From Candidatus Methylomirabilota bacterium (GTDB lineage: Bacteria > Methylomirabilota > Methylomirabilia > Rokubacteriales > DASRDR01), in contig DASYQW010000222.1 in the NCBI GenBank assembly GCA_036005065.1, forward strand, positions 1-56,069: a stretch of DNA of 56,069 nt, in the 5' to 3' direction. Positions 39,341-47,843 of this stretch are shown one piece after another (the first letter of the stretch is position 1; the number at the start of each line of letters is the position of its first letter). The notes under the pieces are model-generated. The model did not search any database. It had not been told where the DNA came from and saw nothing but the letters and a program-made list of their open reading frames with translations. A program made the translations under genes and the position numbers.

Positions 39341-39349
39341 AGGGCCGCG

Positions 39350-40432
39350 ATGTCCGCGATGAACCTGCTCGAATTGACTCCGGACGAGCTCGGGTCGCTC
39401 GTGGTGGACTGGGGTGAGCTGGCCTACCGCGGCCGCCAGCTGGCGATCTGGGTCTACCAGAAGGGGGTGCGCGACTTCGCCGCGATGTCGAACCTCCCGA
39501 TGTCGCTCCGCAATCGCCTCGAGGCCGAGGCGACCGTTCATCCTCCGGAAGTCGCCGACATCTTGGGCTCGCGCGATGGGAGCCGGAAGCTCGTGCTGCG
39601 GCTCGGCGACGGGCGGATCGTCCACGCCGTCCTCATGCCGGATGAGGACCGGCTGACACTCTGTCTCTCGACGCAGGTGGGCTGCGGCTTCGCCTGCCGC
39701 TTCTGCTACACGGGGACGATGGGCCTCGTCCGGAACCTGACGGCCGGGGAGATCGTGGGCCAGGTCCTCGCGGCGCGCAGCCTCCTGGCTCCCGGTGAGC
39801 GGCTGACCCACATCGTCTTCATGGGCATGGGGGAGCCGCTCGCCAACTACGCGGCGACCGTGAAGGCGCTCCGGATCCTGGTCGCGCCCGACGGCTTCGG
39901 CTTCTCGCCGCGCCGGATCACGGTCTCGACCGTGGGACTGGTCCAGGCGATCGAGCGGCTCGCCCGGGAGAACCTTCGCGTCAACCTGGCGATCTCGCTG
40001 CACGCGGCCTCCGACGAGGTGAGGAACCGCCTCATGCCCGTGAATCGCGGCTGGGGGCTCGACCAGCTGCTGGCCGCCTGCCGGCGCTTCCCGCTGCCCC
40101 TGCGCCAGCGAATCACGTTCGAGTACGTCCTGCTGGACGGCGTGAACGACAGCCGCGAGGACGCCCGCCGGCTGGCGCGCCGCCTGGCCGGCTTCCGGGC
40201 CAAGGTGAACCTGATTCCGTTCAATGCCTGGGAGGGCGCCGACTTTCGCCGGCCGCCGCTCGCGCGGATCGAGGCGTTCCAGCGGGTACTCCTCGACGCG
40301 GGGCTGACGGCGACCGTGCGCTGGTCGAAGGGCGAGGACGTGGGCGCGGCATGCGGACAGCTCCGGACGCAGGATCGGCGGCCGCCGGACTCCGCGGCCG
40401 CGCCGTCCGTGATGGTCGCCCGTGGTGCCTGA
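39350..40432 (+). CDS. rlmN: 23S rRNA (adenine(2503)-C(2))-methyltransferase RlmN
   Basis: 360 aa from ATG 39350. The radical SAM motif CGFACRFC (QVGCGFACRFCYTGTMG), FMGMGEPLANYAATVKAL, NLAISLHAASDEVRNRLMPVNRG and the C-terminal resolving Cys in KGEDVGAACGQL are all present. RlmN methylates A2503 of 23S rRNA and A37 of some tRNAs through a methyl-Cys intermediate. It overlaps the MtaB gene by 11 nt. Confidence 0.96.
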   Translation: MSAMNLLELTPDELGSLVVDWGELAYRGRQLAIWVYQKGVRDFAAMSNLPMSLRNRLEAEATVHPPEVADILGSRDGSRKLVLRLGDGRIVHAVLMPDEDRLTLCLSTQVGCGFACRFCYTGTMGLVRNLTAGEIVGQVLAARSLLAPGERLTHIVFMGMGEPLANYAATVKALRILVAPDGFGFSPRRITVSTVGLVQAIERLARENLRVNLAISLHAASDEVRNRLMPVNRGWGLDQLLAACRRFPLPLRQRITFEYVLLDGVNDSREDARRLARRLAGFRAKVNLIPFNAWEGADFRRPPLARIEAFQRVLLDAGLTATVRWSKGEDVGAACGQLRTQDRRPPDSAAAPSVMVARGA

Positions 40433-41798
40433 GGCCCCGTCGGCCGCTCCCGTCACGGTCGCGTTCGCGACTCTCGGCTGCAAGCTCAACCAGTACGACA
40501 CGACGGAGATCCAGGCACTCCTGGAGGCGCGGGGCTTCCGGACCGTGCCCTTCGAGGAACCCGCCGAGCTCTACGTGATCAACACCTGCACGGTGACCGC
40601 GCGGGCCGACCAGTCGGACCGGCAGGCGATCCACCGGGCGGTGGCCCGCAATCCGCACGCCGTGGTCGTGGTCACTGGCTGCTATGCCCAGACCAACGCG
40701 GAGGCGGTGGCGCGGATCCCCGGCGTCGACGTGGTGCTCGGCACCCGGGACAAGTACGAGCTGCCGGATCTCCTGGCGAGCCTCCGGAAGCGCGTCCGTC
40801 CGCTGGTGCGGGTGACCGACGTCTTCCAGCCCCGCTCGATGCCGGTCGTCCCGCTTCGGAGGTTCGCGCCGGGCTACACCCGCGCCTTCGTCAAGGTGCA
40901 GGACGGCTGCCAGCACCGCTGCGCGTTCTGCATCGTGCCGTTCGCCCGAGGCGGGAGCCGGAGCCAGCCGCTCCCGGTCATCGTCGAGCAGGTCGCCGAG
41001 CTCGTGGCGGCGGGCTACGCCGAGGTGGTGCTGACCGGCGTCGATCTCGGCCACTACGGCTGGGACCTCGTCCCGCGGCTGAGTCTGGCCGCGCTGGTGC
41101 GCCGGCTCCTCGACGTCCCCGGCCTCGCCCGTCTCCGGCTGTCGTCGATCCTGCCGGCCTATTTCACCGAGGAGCTGATCGAGGCGATCGTCGGCGCGCC
41201 CCGGGTCTGCCGTCACCTCCACATTCCTCTCCAGTCCGGGGCTGACCGCATCCTCCGCGCGATGCGGCGCCCCTACAACGCGCGCCTCTACCGCGCGCTG
41301 GTGGAGCGTCTGGCGACGGCCCTGCCCGGGCTCGGGCTCGGCACGGACATCATCACCGGCTTCCCGGGCGAGATGCCGGCCGAGTTCGAGGAGACGGTCG
41401 CCCTGGCTGAGGCGCTGCCGTTTACCTATCTCCACGTCTTCTCCTACTCGGACCGGCGCGGCACGGAGGCCGCGCGCCTGTCGATCCCGCGCGTGCCGCC
41501 CGCGGAGATCCGGCGGCGGACGACCCGTCTCCGCCGGCTCGGGGCGGCCAAGCACCTCGCCTTCCGCGAGGCCCACCTGGGTCGCGAGATCGAGGTGCTC
41601 GTGCTGGAGCACCGGGAGGGCGGGGCACTCGCCGGACTGACGGGGAACTATCTCGAGGTGACCTTCGATGGTCCGGATGCGCTCAGGCGCCGGCTCGTCC
41701 GCGTCCGGGTCACTGGAGTCTCGCGTGAGGCGCTTCGCGGGGAGATCGTCGGTTCGGAGGTCGAGGGCGCGCGCGGCGAGGGCATCGCGCATGCTTGA
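40422..41798 (+). CDS. mtaB: tRNA t6A methylthiotransferase MtaB
   Basis: 458 aa from GTG 40422. MiaB-like order: an N-terminal UPF0004 domain with C20 (TLGCKLNQYDT), NTCTVT and VTGCYAQ ligands for the auxiliary cluster, the radical SAM CQHRCAFC, and a C-terminal TRAM-like domain. TLGCKxNxxE/D and the tight RPYNARLYRALV segment favour the MtaB group, which makes ms2t6A at tRNA position 37. Start and stop overlap both neighbours by 8-11 nt, so this is one translation-coupled operon. Confidence 0.93.
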   Translation: MVPEAPSAAPVTVAFATLGCKLNQYDTTEIQALLEARGFRTVPFEEPAELYVINTCTVTARADQSDRQAIHRAVARNPHAVVVVTGCYAQTNAEAVARIPGVDVVLGTRDKYELPDLLASLRKRVRPLVRVTDVFQPRSMPVVPLRRFAPGYTRAFVKVQDGCQHRCAFCIVPFARGGSRSQPLPVIVEQVAELVAAGYAEVVLTGVDLGHYGWDLVPRLSLAALVRRLLDVPGLARLRLSSILPAYFTEELIEAIVGAPRVCRHLHIPLQSGADRILRAMRRPYNARLYRALVERLATALPGLGLGTDIITGFPGEMPAEFEETVALAEALPFTYLHVFSYSDRRGTEAARLSIPRVPPAEIRRRTTRLRRLGAAKHLAFREAHLGREIEVLVLEHREGGALAGLTGNYLEVTFDGPDALRRRLVRVRVTGVSREALRGEIVGSEVEGARGEGIAHA

Positions 41799-42744
41799 GG
41801 GGCGCATCGGCGTCATCGGCGGCAGCGGGCTCTACGAGCTCGAGGGTCTGACCGACGTCCGCTGGCTTCGGGTCCGGACGCCCTTCGGCGAGCCGTCGGA
41901 CGAGTACTGCCTGGGACGCTTCGGCGACCGGGAGGTCGTCTTTCTGCCCCGGCACGGCCGGGGGCACCGGCTGCTTCCCTTCGAGCTGAACTACCGGGCG
42001 AACATCTACGGGCTCAAGGCCCTCGGCGTCGAGTGGGTCGTCTCGGTCAGCGCGGTCGGCAGCATGCGAGAGGAGATCGCTCCGCTCGACCTCGTGGTCC
42101 CCGACCAGTTCTTCGACCACACCAAGCGCCGCCTCTCCTCGTTCTTCGGAGACGGCATCGGGGCTCACGTCGGGATGGCCGAGCCCGTGTGCCCGGACCT
42201 GGCCAGCTGGCTCTACCGGGCCGCCGTCGAGACCGGCGCCCGCGTCCACTCCCGCGGGACCTACCTGTGCATCGAGGGACCCCAGTTCTCGACGAAGGCC
42301 GAGTCACGGATCTACCGTGGGTGGGGTGTCGACGTCATCGGCATGACGAACATGCCCGAGGCGAAGCTGGCGCGCGAGGCCGAGCTGTGCTACGCGACGC
42401 TGGCCCTGGCGACCGATTACGACGTGTGGCACGAGAGCGAGGCGGCAGTGACGGTGGAGGCGGTGATCGCGAACCTCTTGAAGAACGTGGCCACCGCCAA
42501 GGACGTGCTGCGGCGGCTCATCCCGATGGTCGGCTCCCCGCGGACCTGCCCGTGCCCCGAGCTCCTGCGGAACGCGGTCATCACCGCGCCGCACGCGTTC
42601 CCGGCGGCGGCCCGGAAGCGGCTCGACCTCCTGGTCGGCAAATACTTCCCGCCGACCGGTGCTCCGGCCCGGCCGCCAGCGGTGGCGCCGCGACGATCGC
42701 CGCCGCCCCGGCGGGCGGCGAGAGGACCGAAGAGCCGTGGCTGA
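41791..42744 (+). CDS. mtnP: S-methyl-5'-thioadenosine phosphorylase
   Basis: 317 aa from ATG 41791, overlapping MtaB by 8 nt. MTAP motifs: IGVIGGSGLYELEGL, PFGEPSDEY, FLPRHGRGHRLLPFELNYRANIYGLK, VSVSAVGSMREEIAPLDLVVPDQFFDHTKRR split over residues 80-112, and IEGPQFSTKAESRIYRGWGVDVIGMTNMPEAKLAREAELCY read across 152-192. It cleaves methylthioadenosine, the by-product of radical SAM and polyamine chemistry. The two preceding genes are radical SAM enzymes. The C-terminal 30 residues are a Pro/Arg-rich tail beyond the usual end. Confidence 0.95.
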   Translation: MLEGRIGVIGGSGLYELEGLTDVRWLRVRTPFGEPSDEYCLGRFGDREVVFLPRHGRGHRLLPFELNYRANIYGLKALGVEWVVSVSAVGSMREEIAPLDLVVPDQFFDHTKRRLSSFFGDGIGAHVGMAEPVCPDLASWLYRAAVETGARVHSRGTYLCIEGPQFSTKAESRIYRGWGVDVIGMTNMPEAKLAREAELCYATLALATDYDVWHESEAAVTVEAVIANLLKNVATAKDVLRRLIPMVGSPRTCPCPELLRNAVITAPHAFPAAARKRLDLLVGKYFPPTGAPARPPAVAPRRSPPPRRAARGPKSRG

Positions 42745-43645
42745 GCTCCTGGTCGTCGGCTCGGTCGCGCTCGATTCGGTCCGGACGCCGTTCGGCAAGG
42801 CCGACGACGTGCTCGGCGGCTCGGCGACGTATTTCGCGTTCGCGGCCTCCTTCTTCACCAAGGTACGGCTGGTCGCCGTCGTGGGGCGCGACTTCCCCAG
42901 AGCCCACCTCGATCTCCTGACGCGCCGCGGTGTCGACCTCGGCGGGCTCCAGGTTGCCGACGGCCCGACCTTCCGCTGGGCGGGGGAGTACGGCTACGAC
43001 CTCAACGAGGCGAAGACCCTCGACACGCGACTCGGCGTCTTCGCGGACTTTCGGCCGACGTTGCCGGATCACTTCCGGCAGAGCCCGTTCCTCTTCCTGG
43101 CCAACATCGATCCCGACCTCCAGCTCGACGTGCGCCGGAAGGTGACCCAGCCCACCCTGGCCGCCCTGGACACGATGAACTTCTGGATCCGGGGCAAGCG
43201 CGAGGCCCTGCGCCGGGTGCTGGGTGAAGTGGATGCGGTGCTGCTGAACGACGCCGAGGCGCGCATGCTGACCGAGGAGCCGAATCTCATCAAGGCGGCG
43301 CGGAAGATCCTGACCTATGGCCCGCGGAACGTCGTGGTCAAGCGTGGCGAGTACGGCGCGCTCATGGCCGGCCAGGGACGCTTCTTCTTCGCCCCGGCGT
43401 TTCCGCTCGACTCGGTCTTCGACCCGACCGGGGCCGGGGATACATTCGCCGGAGGCTTCATGGGCGCGCTCGCCCGGGCCGAGACCGTCGACGAAGCCGC
43501 GCTCCGGCGTGCTATCGTGTACGGAAGCGTCATGGCGTCGTTCACCGTGGAGGACTTCTCGCTGAATCGCCTGGTGCGCCTGCACGACGCCGAGATCGAG
43601 GACCGCTATCGGACGTTCCGGGAGATGATGCGGCTTGACCACTGA
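42737..43645 (+). CDS. PfkB family carbohydrate/nucleoside kinase
   Basis: 302 aa from GTG 42737, overlapping the mtnP stop by 8 nt. The ribokinase-like fold is shown by LLVVGSVALDSVRTPFG, VLGGSATYFAFAASFF, VVGRDFP and the anion-hole/catalytic motif DPTGAGDTFAGGFMGAL. The catalytic Asp is in GAGD. The substrate is not clear; coupling to mtnP hints at a product of methylthioadenosine or adenosine breakdown. It is followed by larE after an overlap of 11 nt. Confidence 0.92.
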   Translation: MAELLVVGSVALDSVRTPFGKADDVLGGSATYFAFAASFFTKVRLVAVVGRDFPRAHLDLLTRRGVDLGGLQVADGPTFRWAGEYGYDLNEAKTLDTRLGVFADFRPTLPDHFRQSPFLFLANIDPDLQLDVRRKVTQPTLAALDTMNFWIRGKREALRRVLGEVDAVLLNDAEARMLTEEPNLIKAARKILTYGPRNVVVKRGEYGALMAGQGRFFFAPAFPLDSVFDPTGAGDTFAGGFMGALARAETVDEAALRRAIVYGSVMASFTVEDFSLNRLVRLHDAEIEDRYRTFREMMRLDH

Positions 43646-44507
43646 GGCGTCACTCGCCGGGCTGGCCCCCGAGGTCCGCGCGAAGTACGCGCGGCTCCTC
43701 GGTGTGCTGGACGATCTGGGGAGCGTGGTGGTGGCCTTCTCGGGCGGCGTGGACTCGACGCTCCTCGGCTGGGCGGCGCGGGAGGCGCTCGGCGACCGCG
43801 CCCTGCTCGTCACCGCCGACTCGGAAAGCTATGCCGAGGGTGAGCTCGAGGAGGCGCGACGCCTGGCCGCCCTCATCGGGCTCCGCCACGTCGTCGTGCG
43901 TACGCGCGAGGTGGAGAATCCGGCCTACGCGGCGAACCCGCCGAACCGGTGCTTCTTCTGCAAGGAGGAGCTCTTCACGCGGCTTCTACCCGTGGCCGCC
44001 GCCGAGGGCCTCCGGCACCTCGTCTACGGCGCGACCGTGGACGACCTCGGCGACCACCGGCCCGGGATGGTGTCCGCCCGGGAGCGCGGCGTCAAGGCGC
44101 CCCTCATCGAAGCGGGGTTGGGGAAGTCGGAGATCCGGGAGCTCTCGCGTGCCTTCGGGCTGCCGACCTGGGACAAGCCCGCCATGGCCTGTCTCTCCTC
44201 CCGCTTCCCCTACGGCACCCGGATCACGCCCGAGAAGCTCCGCCAGGTGGACCGGGCGGAGGCCTTCGTCCGGAGCCTCGGCTTCCGGACCTTCCGCGTC
44301 CGCCACCACGGCGAGATCGCCCGGCTCGAGGTGGACAAGGCGGAGATGGAGCGGCTCTGGGTCGAGGGGCGCGCGGAGGCCATTGCCGCGCGGCTCCGCG
44401 AGCTCGGGTTCCTCTTCGTCACCGTCGACCTCCAGGGCTTCCGCTCGGGAAGCCTCAATGAGGTGCTCGTCGCCCTGCGGGCAAAGACGGGCGCCCCGGC
44501 TTCCTGA
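43635..44507 (+). CDS. larE: LarE sulfur transferase, three-Cys type
   Basis: 290 aa from TTG 43635. PP-loop ATPase motif SGGVDS at 36-41. C186 in MACLSSR corresponds to the sacrificial Cys of L. plantarum LarE. In addition C106 and C109 form NRCFFCK. LarE homologues with these three Cys are reported to bind a [4Fe-4S] cluster and act without losing their own sulfur, so this one is probably of that type. It supplies the thiocarboxylates of the nickel-pincer nucleotide cofactor. LarB follows 5 nt later. Confidence 0.95.
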   Translation: MTTEASLAGLAPEVRAKYARLLGVLDDLGSVVVAFSGGVDSTLLGWAAREALGDRALLVTADSESYAEGELEEARRLAALIGLRHVVVRTREVENPAYAANPPNRCFFCKEELFTRLLPVAAAEGLRHLVYGATVDDLGDHRPGMVSARERGVKAPLIEAGLGKSEIRELSRAFGLPTWDKPAMACLSSRFPYGTRITPEKLRQVDRAEAFVRSLGFRTFRVRHHGEIARLEVDKAEMERLWVEGRAEAIAARLRELGFLFVTVDLQGFRSGSLNEVLVALRAKTGAPAS

Positions 44508-44512
44508 CCCGC

Positions 44513-45271
44513 ATGGACGTCGATCGGCTGCGCGAGCTACTCGGCGCCCTGCAGGCCGGCACCGTCTCCCCCGACGAAGCCCTGGGCCGCCTGCGGCGTC
44601 TCCCGTTCGAGGACCTGGGCTTCGCGAAGCTCGACACGCACCGCGCGATGCGATCCGGCATGCCGGAGACGGTCTTCTGCGAGGGCAAGACGTCGGAGCA
44701 GGTGATCCGGATCTTGAGCCGGCTGATTCAGGAGCACCGGAACGTGCTGGCCACCCGGGCCTCGGCCGCCATGCACGGGGCCGCCCGGGCGGCGGGGCTC
44801 CCCTGCGCCTACCACCCGGAGGCGCGACTCCTGGTCGCCCGGCCCGAGCCGGTCGACGGCGTGGGGCTGGTGGCGGTGGTGAGCGCCGGCACCTCGGATC
44901 TGGCGGTGGCGGAGGAGGCAGCGCTGACGGCGGAGGTGCGGGGAAACCGCGTGGAGCGCATCTACGACGCGGGCGTCGCGGGCCTCCACCGGCTGCTCGA
45001 GCATCACCCGCTGCTCCTGGAGGCCAACGCCATCGTCGTCGTGGCCGGCATGGAGGGGGCCCTGCCCAGCGTCGTGGGAGGCCTGGTCGACCGCCCGGTG
45101 ATCGCGGTGCCGACGAGCGTGGGATACGGGGTGTCGCTCGGGGGCTTCGCGGCGCTCCTGACGATGCTCGCCTCCTGCGTTCCGGGAGTCGCCGTGGTGA
45201 ACATCGACAACGGCTTCGGCGCCGCCTGCCTGGCTGATCGGATCAACAAGCTCGCCGCCAAGATCCGTTAG
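44513..45271 (+). CDS. larB: LarB, pyridinium-3,5-biscarboxylic acid mononucleotide synthase
   Basis: 252 aa. Family motifs: FAKLDTHRAMRSGMPETVFCEGKT at the N terminus and the AIR-carboxylase-like C-terminal core, VSAGTSDLAVAEEAA, RIYDAGVAGLHRLL, VVVAGMEGALPSVVGGLVD, VPTSVGYGVSLGGFAALLTML and the closing NIDNGFGAAC. LarB carboxylates and hydrolyses nicotinate adenine dinucleotide, the first step of nickel-pincer cofactor synthesis. Confidence 0.95.
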   Translation: MDVDRLRELLGALQAGTVSPDEALGRLRRLPFEDLGFAKLDTHRAMRSGMPETVFCEGKTSEQVIRILSRLIQEHRNVLATRASAAMHGAARAAGLPCAYHPEARLLVARPEPVDGVGLVAVVSAGTSDLAVAEEAALTAEVRGNRVERIYDAGVAGLHRLLEHHPLLLEANAIVVVAGMEGALPSVVGGLVDRPVIAVPTSVGYGVSLGGFAALLTMLASCVPGVAVVNIDNGFGAACLADRINKLAAKIR

Positions 45272-45321
45272 CGCGGTGCCGCCAGGCGCCAGCGGGTTCG
45301 CTTCGACACGGGAGACGAGTC

Positions 45322-46998
45322 ATGCCGTTCATGGCAGGCAAGCAGGCCTTCCTCGCGTTGCTCCGGCAAGAAGGCGTCGAGTACCTCTTCGGCAATCCCG
45401 GCACCACCGAGCTCCCCCTCATGGATGGCCTGGTCGAGGAGCCCGTGATCCGCTACGTCCTCGGCCTCCAGGAGGCGGCGGTGGTCGCCATGGCCGACGG
45501 CTACGCCCAGGCCTCGGGCAAGCTCGGCGTCGTCAACGTCCACGTGGCCCCCGGCCTCGGGAATGCGCTCGGGATGCTCTACGATGCCCAGAAGGCGGGC
45601 GCGCCGCTCCTGGTGACGGCGGGCCAGCACGACCAGAGCTTCAACTTCACCGAGCCGATCCTCTGGGCCGATCTGCCGCCCATCGCCCGGCCGTTCGTGA
45701 AGTGGTCGGCCGAGGTTCGGCGGCTCGCGGATCTGCCGCGCGCCGTGCACCGGGCGGCCAAGACCGCGCTGGCCGCGCCGACCGGCCCCGTGTTCCTCTC
45801 GCTTCCGGCCGACGTCCTCAACGCGGAAGGCGAAATCGAGCTCGGCCGGCCGACGCGGGTGGCGCCGCGGCACCGTGGCGACCGGGCCGCGGTCGAGGCG
45901 GCGGCCGATCTGCTCGCGCGGGCGGAGCGCCCGCTGATCATGGCGGGCGACGCCGTGGCGGCGAGCGACGCCCACGCCGAGCTGGTCGCCGTCGCCGAGC
46001 TCCTGGGGGCCACGGTGTACGCGGAGGGCGTCCCGAGCACGGCCTCGTTTCCGGCCTCGCACCCGCTCTTCCGCGGGGCGCTGGTCCGGCAGGCGCCGGT
46101 CATCCGCCAGGCGCTCTCCCAGGGTGACCTGCTCTTCTCGGTCGGCGGCGACCTCCTGACCATGTCCCTCCCGTCCGACCTCGACCCGATGCCGCCCGAG
46201 TTGCCGATCGTCCACCTCGACGTGGACCCGTGGGAGCTCGGCAAGAACTATCCGGCCCGCGTCGCGATCCTCGGCGACCCGAAGGCGACCCTGCCGGAGC
46301 TGTGGGCCGCGATCGAGGAGCGCCTGTCACCCGAGCGGCGGGCGCGCGCGGCCGAGCGCCTGGCGGCGGCCCGGGCGGCCAAGGCCCGGCACGCCGGGGA
46401 GCTCCGCGCGCGGGCCCTCGCCGATGCCCACAAGCTGCCCATGCCGCCGCTGGCGCTGATGCATGCCGTCGCCGAGGCGCTGCCGCCGGAGGCCGTGGTG
46501 GTGGACGAGACGATCTCGTCGGGGGCCGGGCTCCGGACGTTCCTCAAGAGCGACGATCCCAAGAGCTTCTTCGGTCTGCGCGGCGGCGGAATCGGCTGGG
46601 GGTTGCCGGCGGCCATCGGGGTGAAGCTGGCGCTCCCGAGCCGGCCTGTCGTGGGACTCATCGGAGACGGGAGCGCCATGTACACCTGTCAGGCGCTCTG
46701 GACCGCCGCGCGCTACCGCGTCCCGGTGGTGCTGGTGATCCTGAACAACGCCTCGTACCGGATCCTCAAGCAGCGGATCCACGCGATGAAGGGGCTGGCC
46801 GCCCAGGCGGACCGCTACGTCGGAATGGACCTCGAGGATCCGCGCGTGGACTTCGTCGGCCTCGCCCAGTCGCTCGGGGTCGAGGCCGAGCGGGTCGAGA
46901 AGACCGCCGAGGTCGCCCCCGCGCTCGGCCGCGCCCTCGGCCGCGGCGGCCCGACCCTTCTCGACGTGGAGCTGGAACGCTCCTTCAAGTCGGCCTGA
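45322..46998 (+). CDS. ThDP-dependent enzyme, benzoylformate decarboxylase-like
   Basis: 558 aa. The N-terminal Pyr domain has FGNPGTTELPLMDGL and the catalytic Glu in VLGLQEAAVVAMADGYA. The PP domain has GDGSAMYTCQAL at about 447-458 with the metal-binding LNNASYRILK. The middle domain is present (ERPLIMAGDAVAASDAH). The GNPGTTELP and length fit MdlC-like 2-oxoacid decarboxylases more than acetolactate synthase, but the substrate is not proven. It sits between larB and larC, suggesting a hydroxyacid or oxoacid link. Confidence 0.88.
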   Translation: MPFMAGKQAFLALLRQEGVEYLFGNPGTTELPLMDGLVEEPVIRYVLGLQEAAVVAMADGYAQASGKLGVVNVHVAPGLGNALGMLYDAQKAGAPLLVTAGQHDQSFNFTEPILWADLPPIARPFVKWSAEVRRLADLPRAVHRAAKTALAAPTGPVFLSLPADVLNAEGEIELGRPTRVAPRHRGDRAAVEAAADLLARAERPLIMAGDAVAASDAHAELVAVAELLGATVYAEGVPSTASFPASHPLFRGALVRQAPVIRQALSQGDLLFSVGGDLLTMSLPSDLDPMPPELPIVHLDVDPWELGKNYPARVAILGDPKATLPELWAAIEERLSPERRARAAERLAAARAAKARHAGELRARALADAHKLPMPPLALMHAVAEALPPEAVVVDETISSGAGLRTFLKSDDPKSFFGLRGGGIGWGLPAAIGVKLALPSRPVVGLIGDGSAMYTCQALWTAARYRVPVVLVILNNASYRILKQRIHAMKGLAAQADRYVGMDLEDPRVDFVGLAQSLGVEAERVEKTAEVAPALGRALGRGGPTLLDVELERSFKSA

Positions 46999-47021
46999 CA
47001 GTCGTGTCCGGGCGGCCATCC

Positions 47022-47840
47022 ATGGGCGTCGCGAGCGCGGATCAGCGACCGGACGGCTGGGACGCGGTCGCCTCGACCTACGCGCAGGTCCTCGACCCGT
47101 TCACGGCCCTGTACGCCGAGGAAGCGCTCCGGCTCGTACCGCCGGAGCCCGGGTCCCGGGTCCTCGATGTCGCCACGGGGTGCGGGAACCTGGCATGTCT
47201 CGCCGCCGGGCGAGGCGCCGACGTCCTCGCGATCGACTTCGCGCCGGCGATGCTGGCCCGCCTCCGGGTGCGCCTCGCGAAGACGGAGGGACGGGTCCGG
47301 CCGGCCATCATGGACGGCCAGGCGCTCGCGCTTCCCGACGCGGCCTTCGACGCCGCGTACTCGGTCTTCGGCCTGATGTTCTTTCCCGATCGTGTCCGCG
47401 GGCTTCGCGAGATGTGGCGGATCCTGAAGCCGGGAAGCCGCGCGGTGGTCGCCGCCTGGAGCAGCCCCGAGCGCATGGCCTTCCTTCCCCTCGTCCGCCG
47501 TGCCGTGCAGGCGGCCGTCCCGGGCTGGGCGCCGCCGGCCCGCCGGCCGTCCTGGCACGACCTGGGAGCGCCCGGCGCGTTCGAGGCCGAGGCGAGGGCG
47601 GCCGGCTTCCGCGAGGTGACGGTCCATGCGGTGGCGAGACCCGGGACCTTCCCGTCCGCCGACTGGCTCTGGTCGAACATGACGGGGGTGTCGCCCGTTC
47701 TCTCGGAGCTGCTCGGGTCCCTGGCCCCCGAGAGCGTCGCCGCCGCCGGCCGCGTCTTCGTCGCGGAGCTCCAGGCCAGGTTCGGCGGGGGTTCCGTGAC
47801 GCTGCCGGCGGAAGCCCTGCTGGCGGTGGGGCGCAAGTAA
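47022..47840 (+). CDS. class I SAM-dependent methyltransferase
   Basis: 272 aa from ATG 47022 (a GTG at 47004 is an alternative). SAM-binding motif I VLDVATGCGNLA, an acidic end of strand 2 (VLAIDFAPAML), motif II MDGQALALPDAAFDAAYSVFG and motif III LREMWRILKPGSRAVVAAW are the UbiE/Methyltransf_11 order. Substrate unknown. It is followed 3 nt later by larC. Confidence 0.92.
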   Translation: MGVASADQRPDGWDAVASTYAQVLDPFTALYAEEALRLVPPEPGSRVLDVATGCGNLACLAAGRGADVLAIDFAPAMLARLRVRLAKTEGRVRPAIMDGQALALPDAAFDAAYSVFGLMFFPDRVRGLREMWRILKPGSRAVVAAWSSPERMAFLPLVRRAVQAAVPGWAPPARRPSWHDLGAPGAFEAEARAAGFREVTVHAVARPGTFPSADWLWSNMTGVSPVLSELLGSLAPESVAAAGRVFVAELQARFGGGSVTLPAEALLAVGRK

Positions 47841-47843
47841 GCG

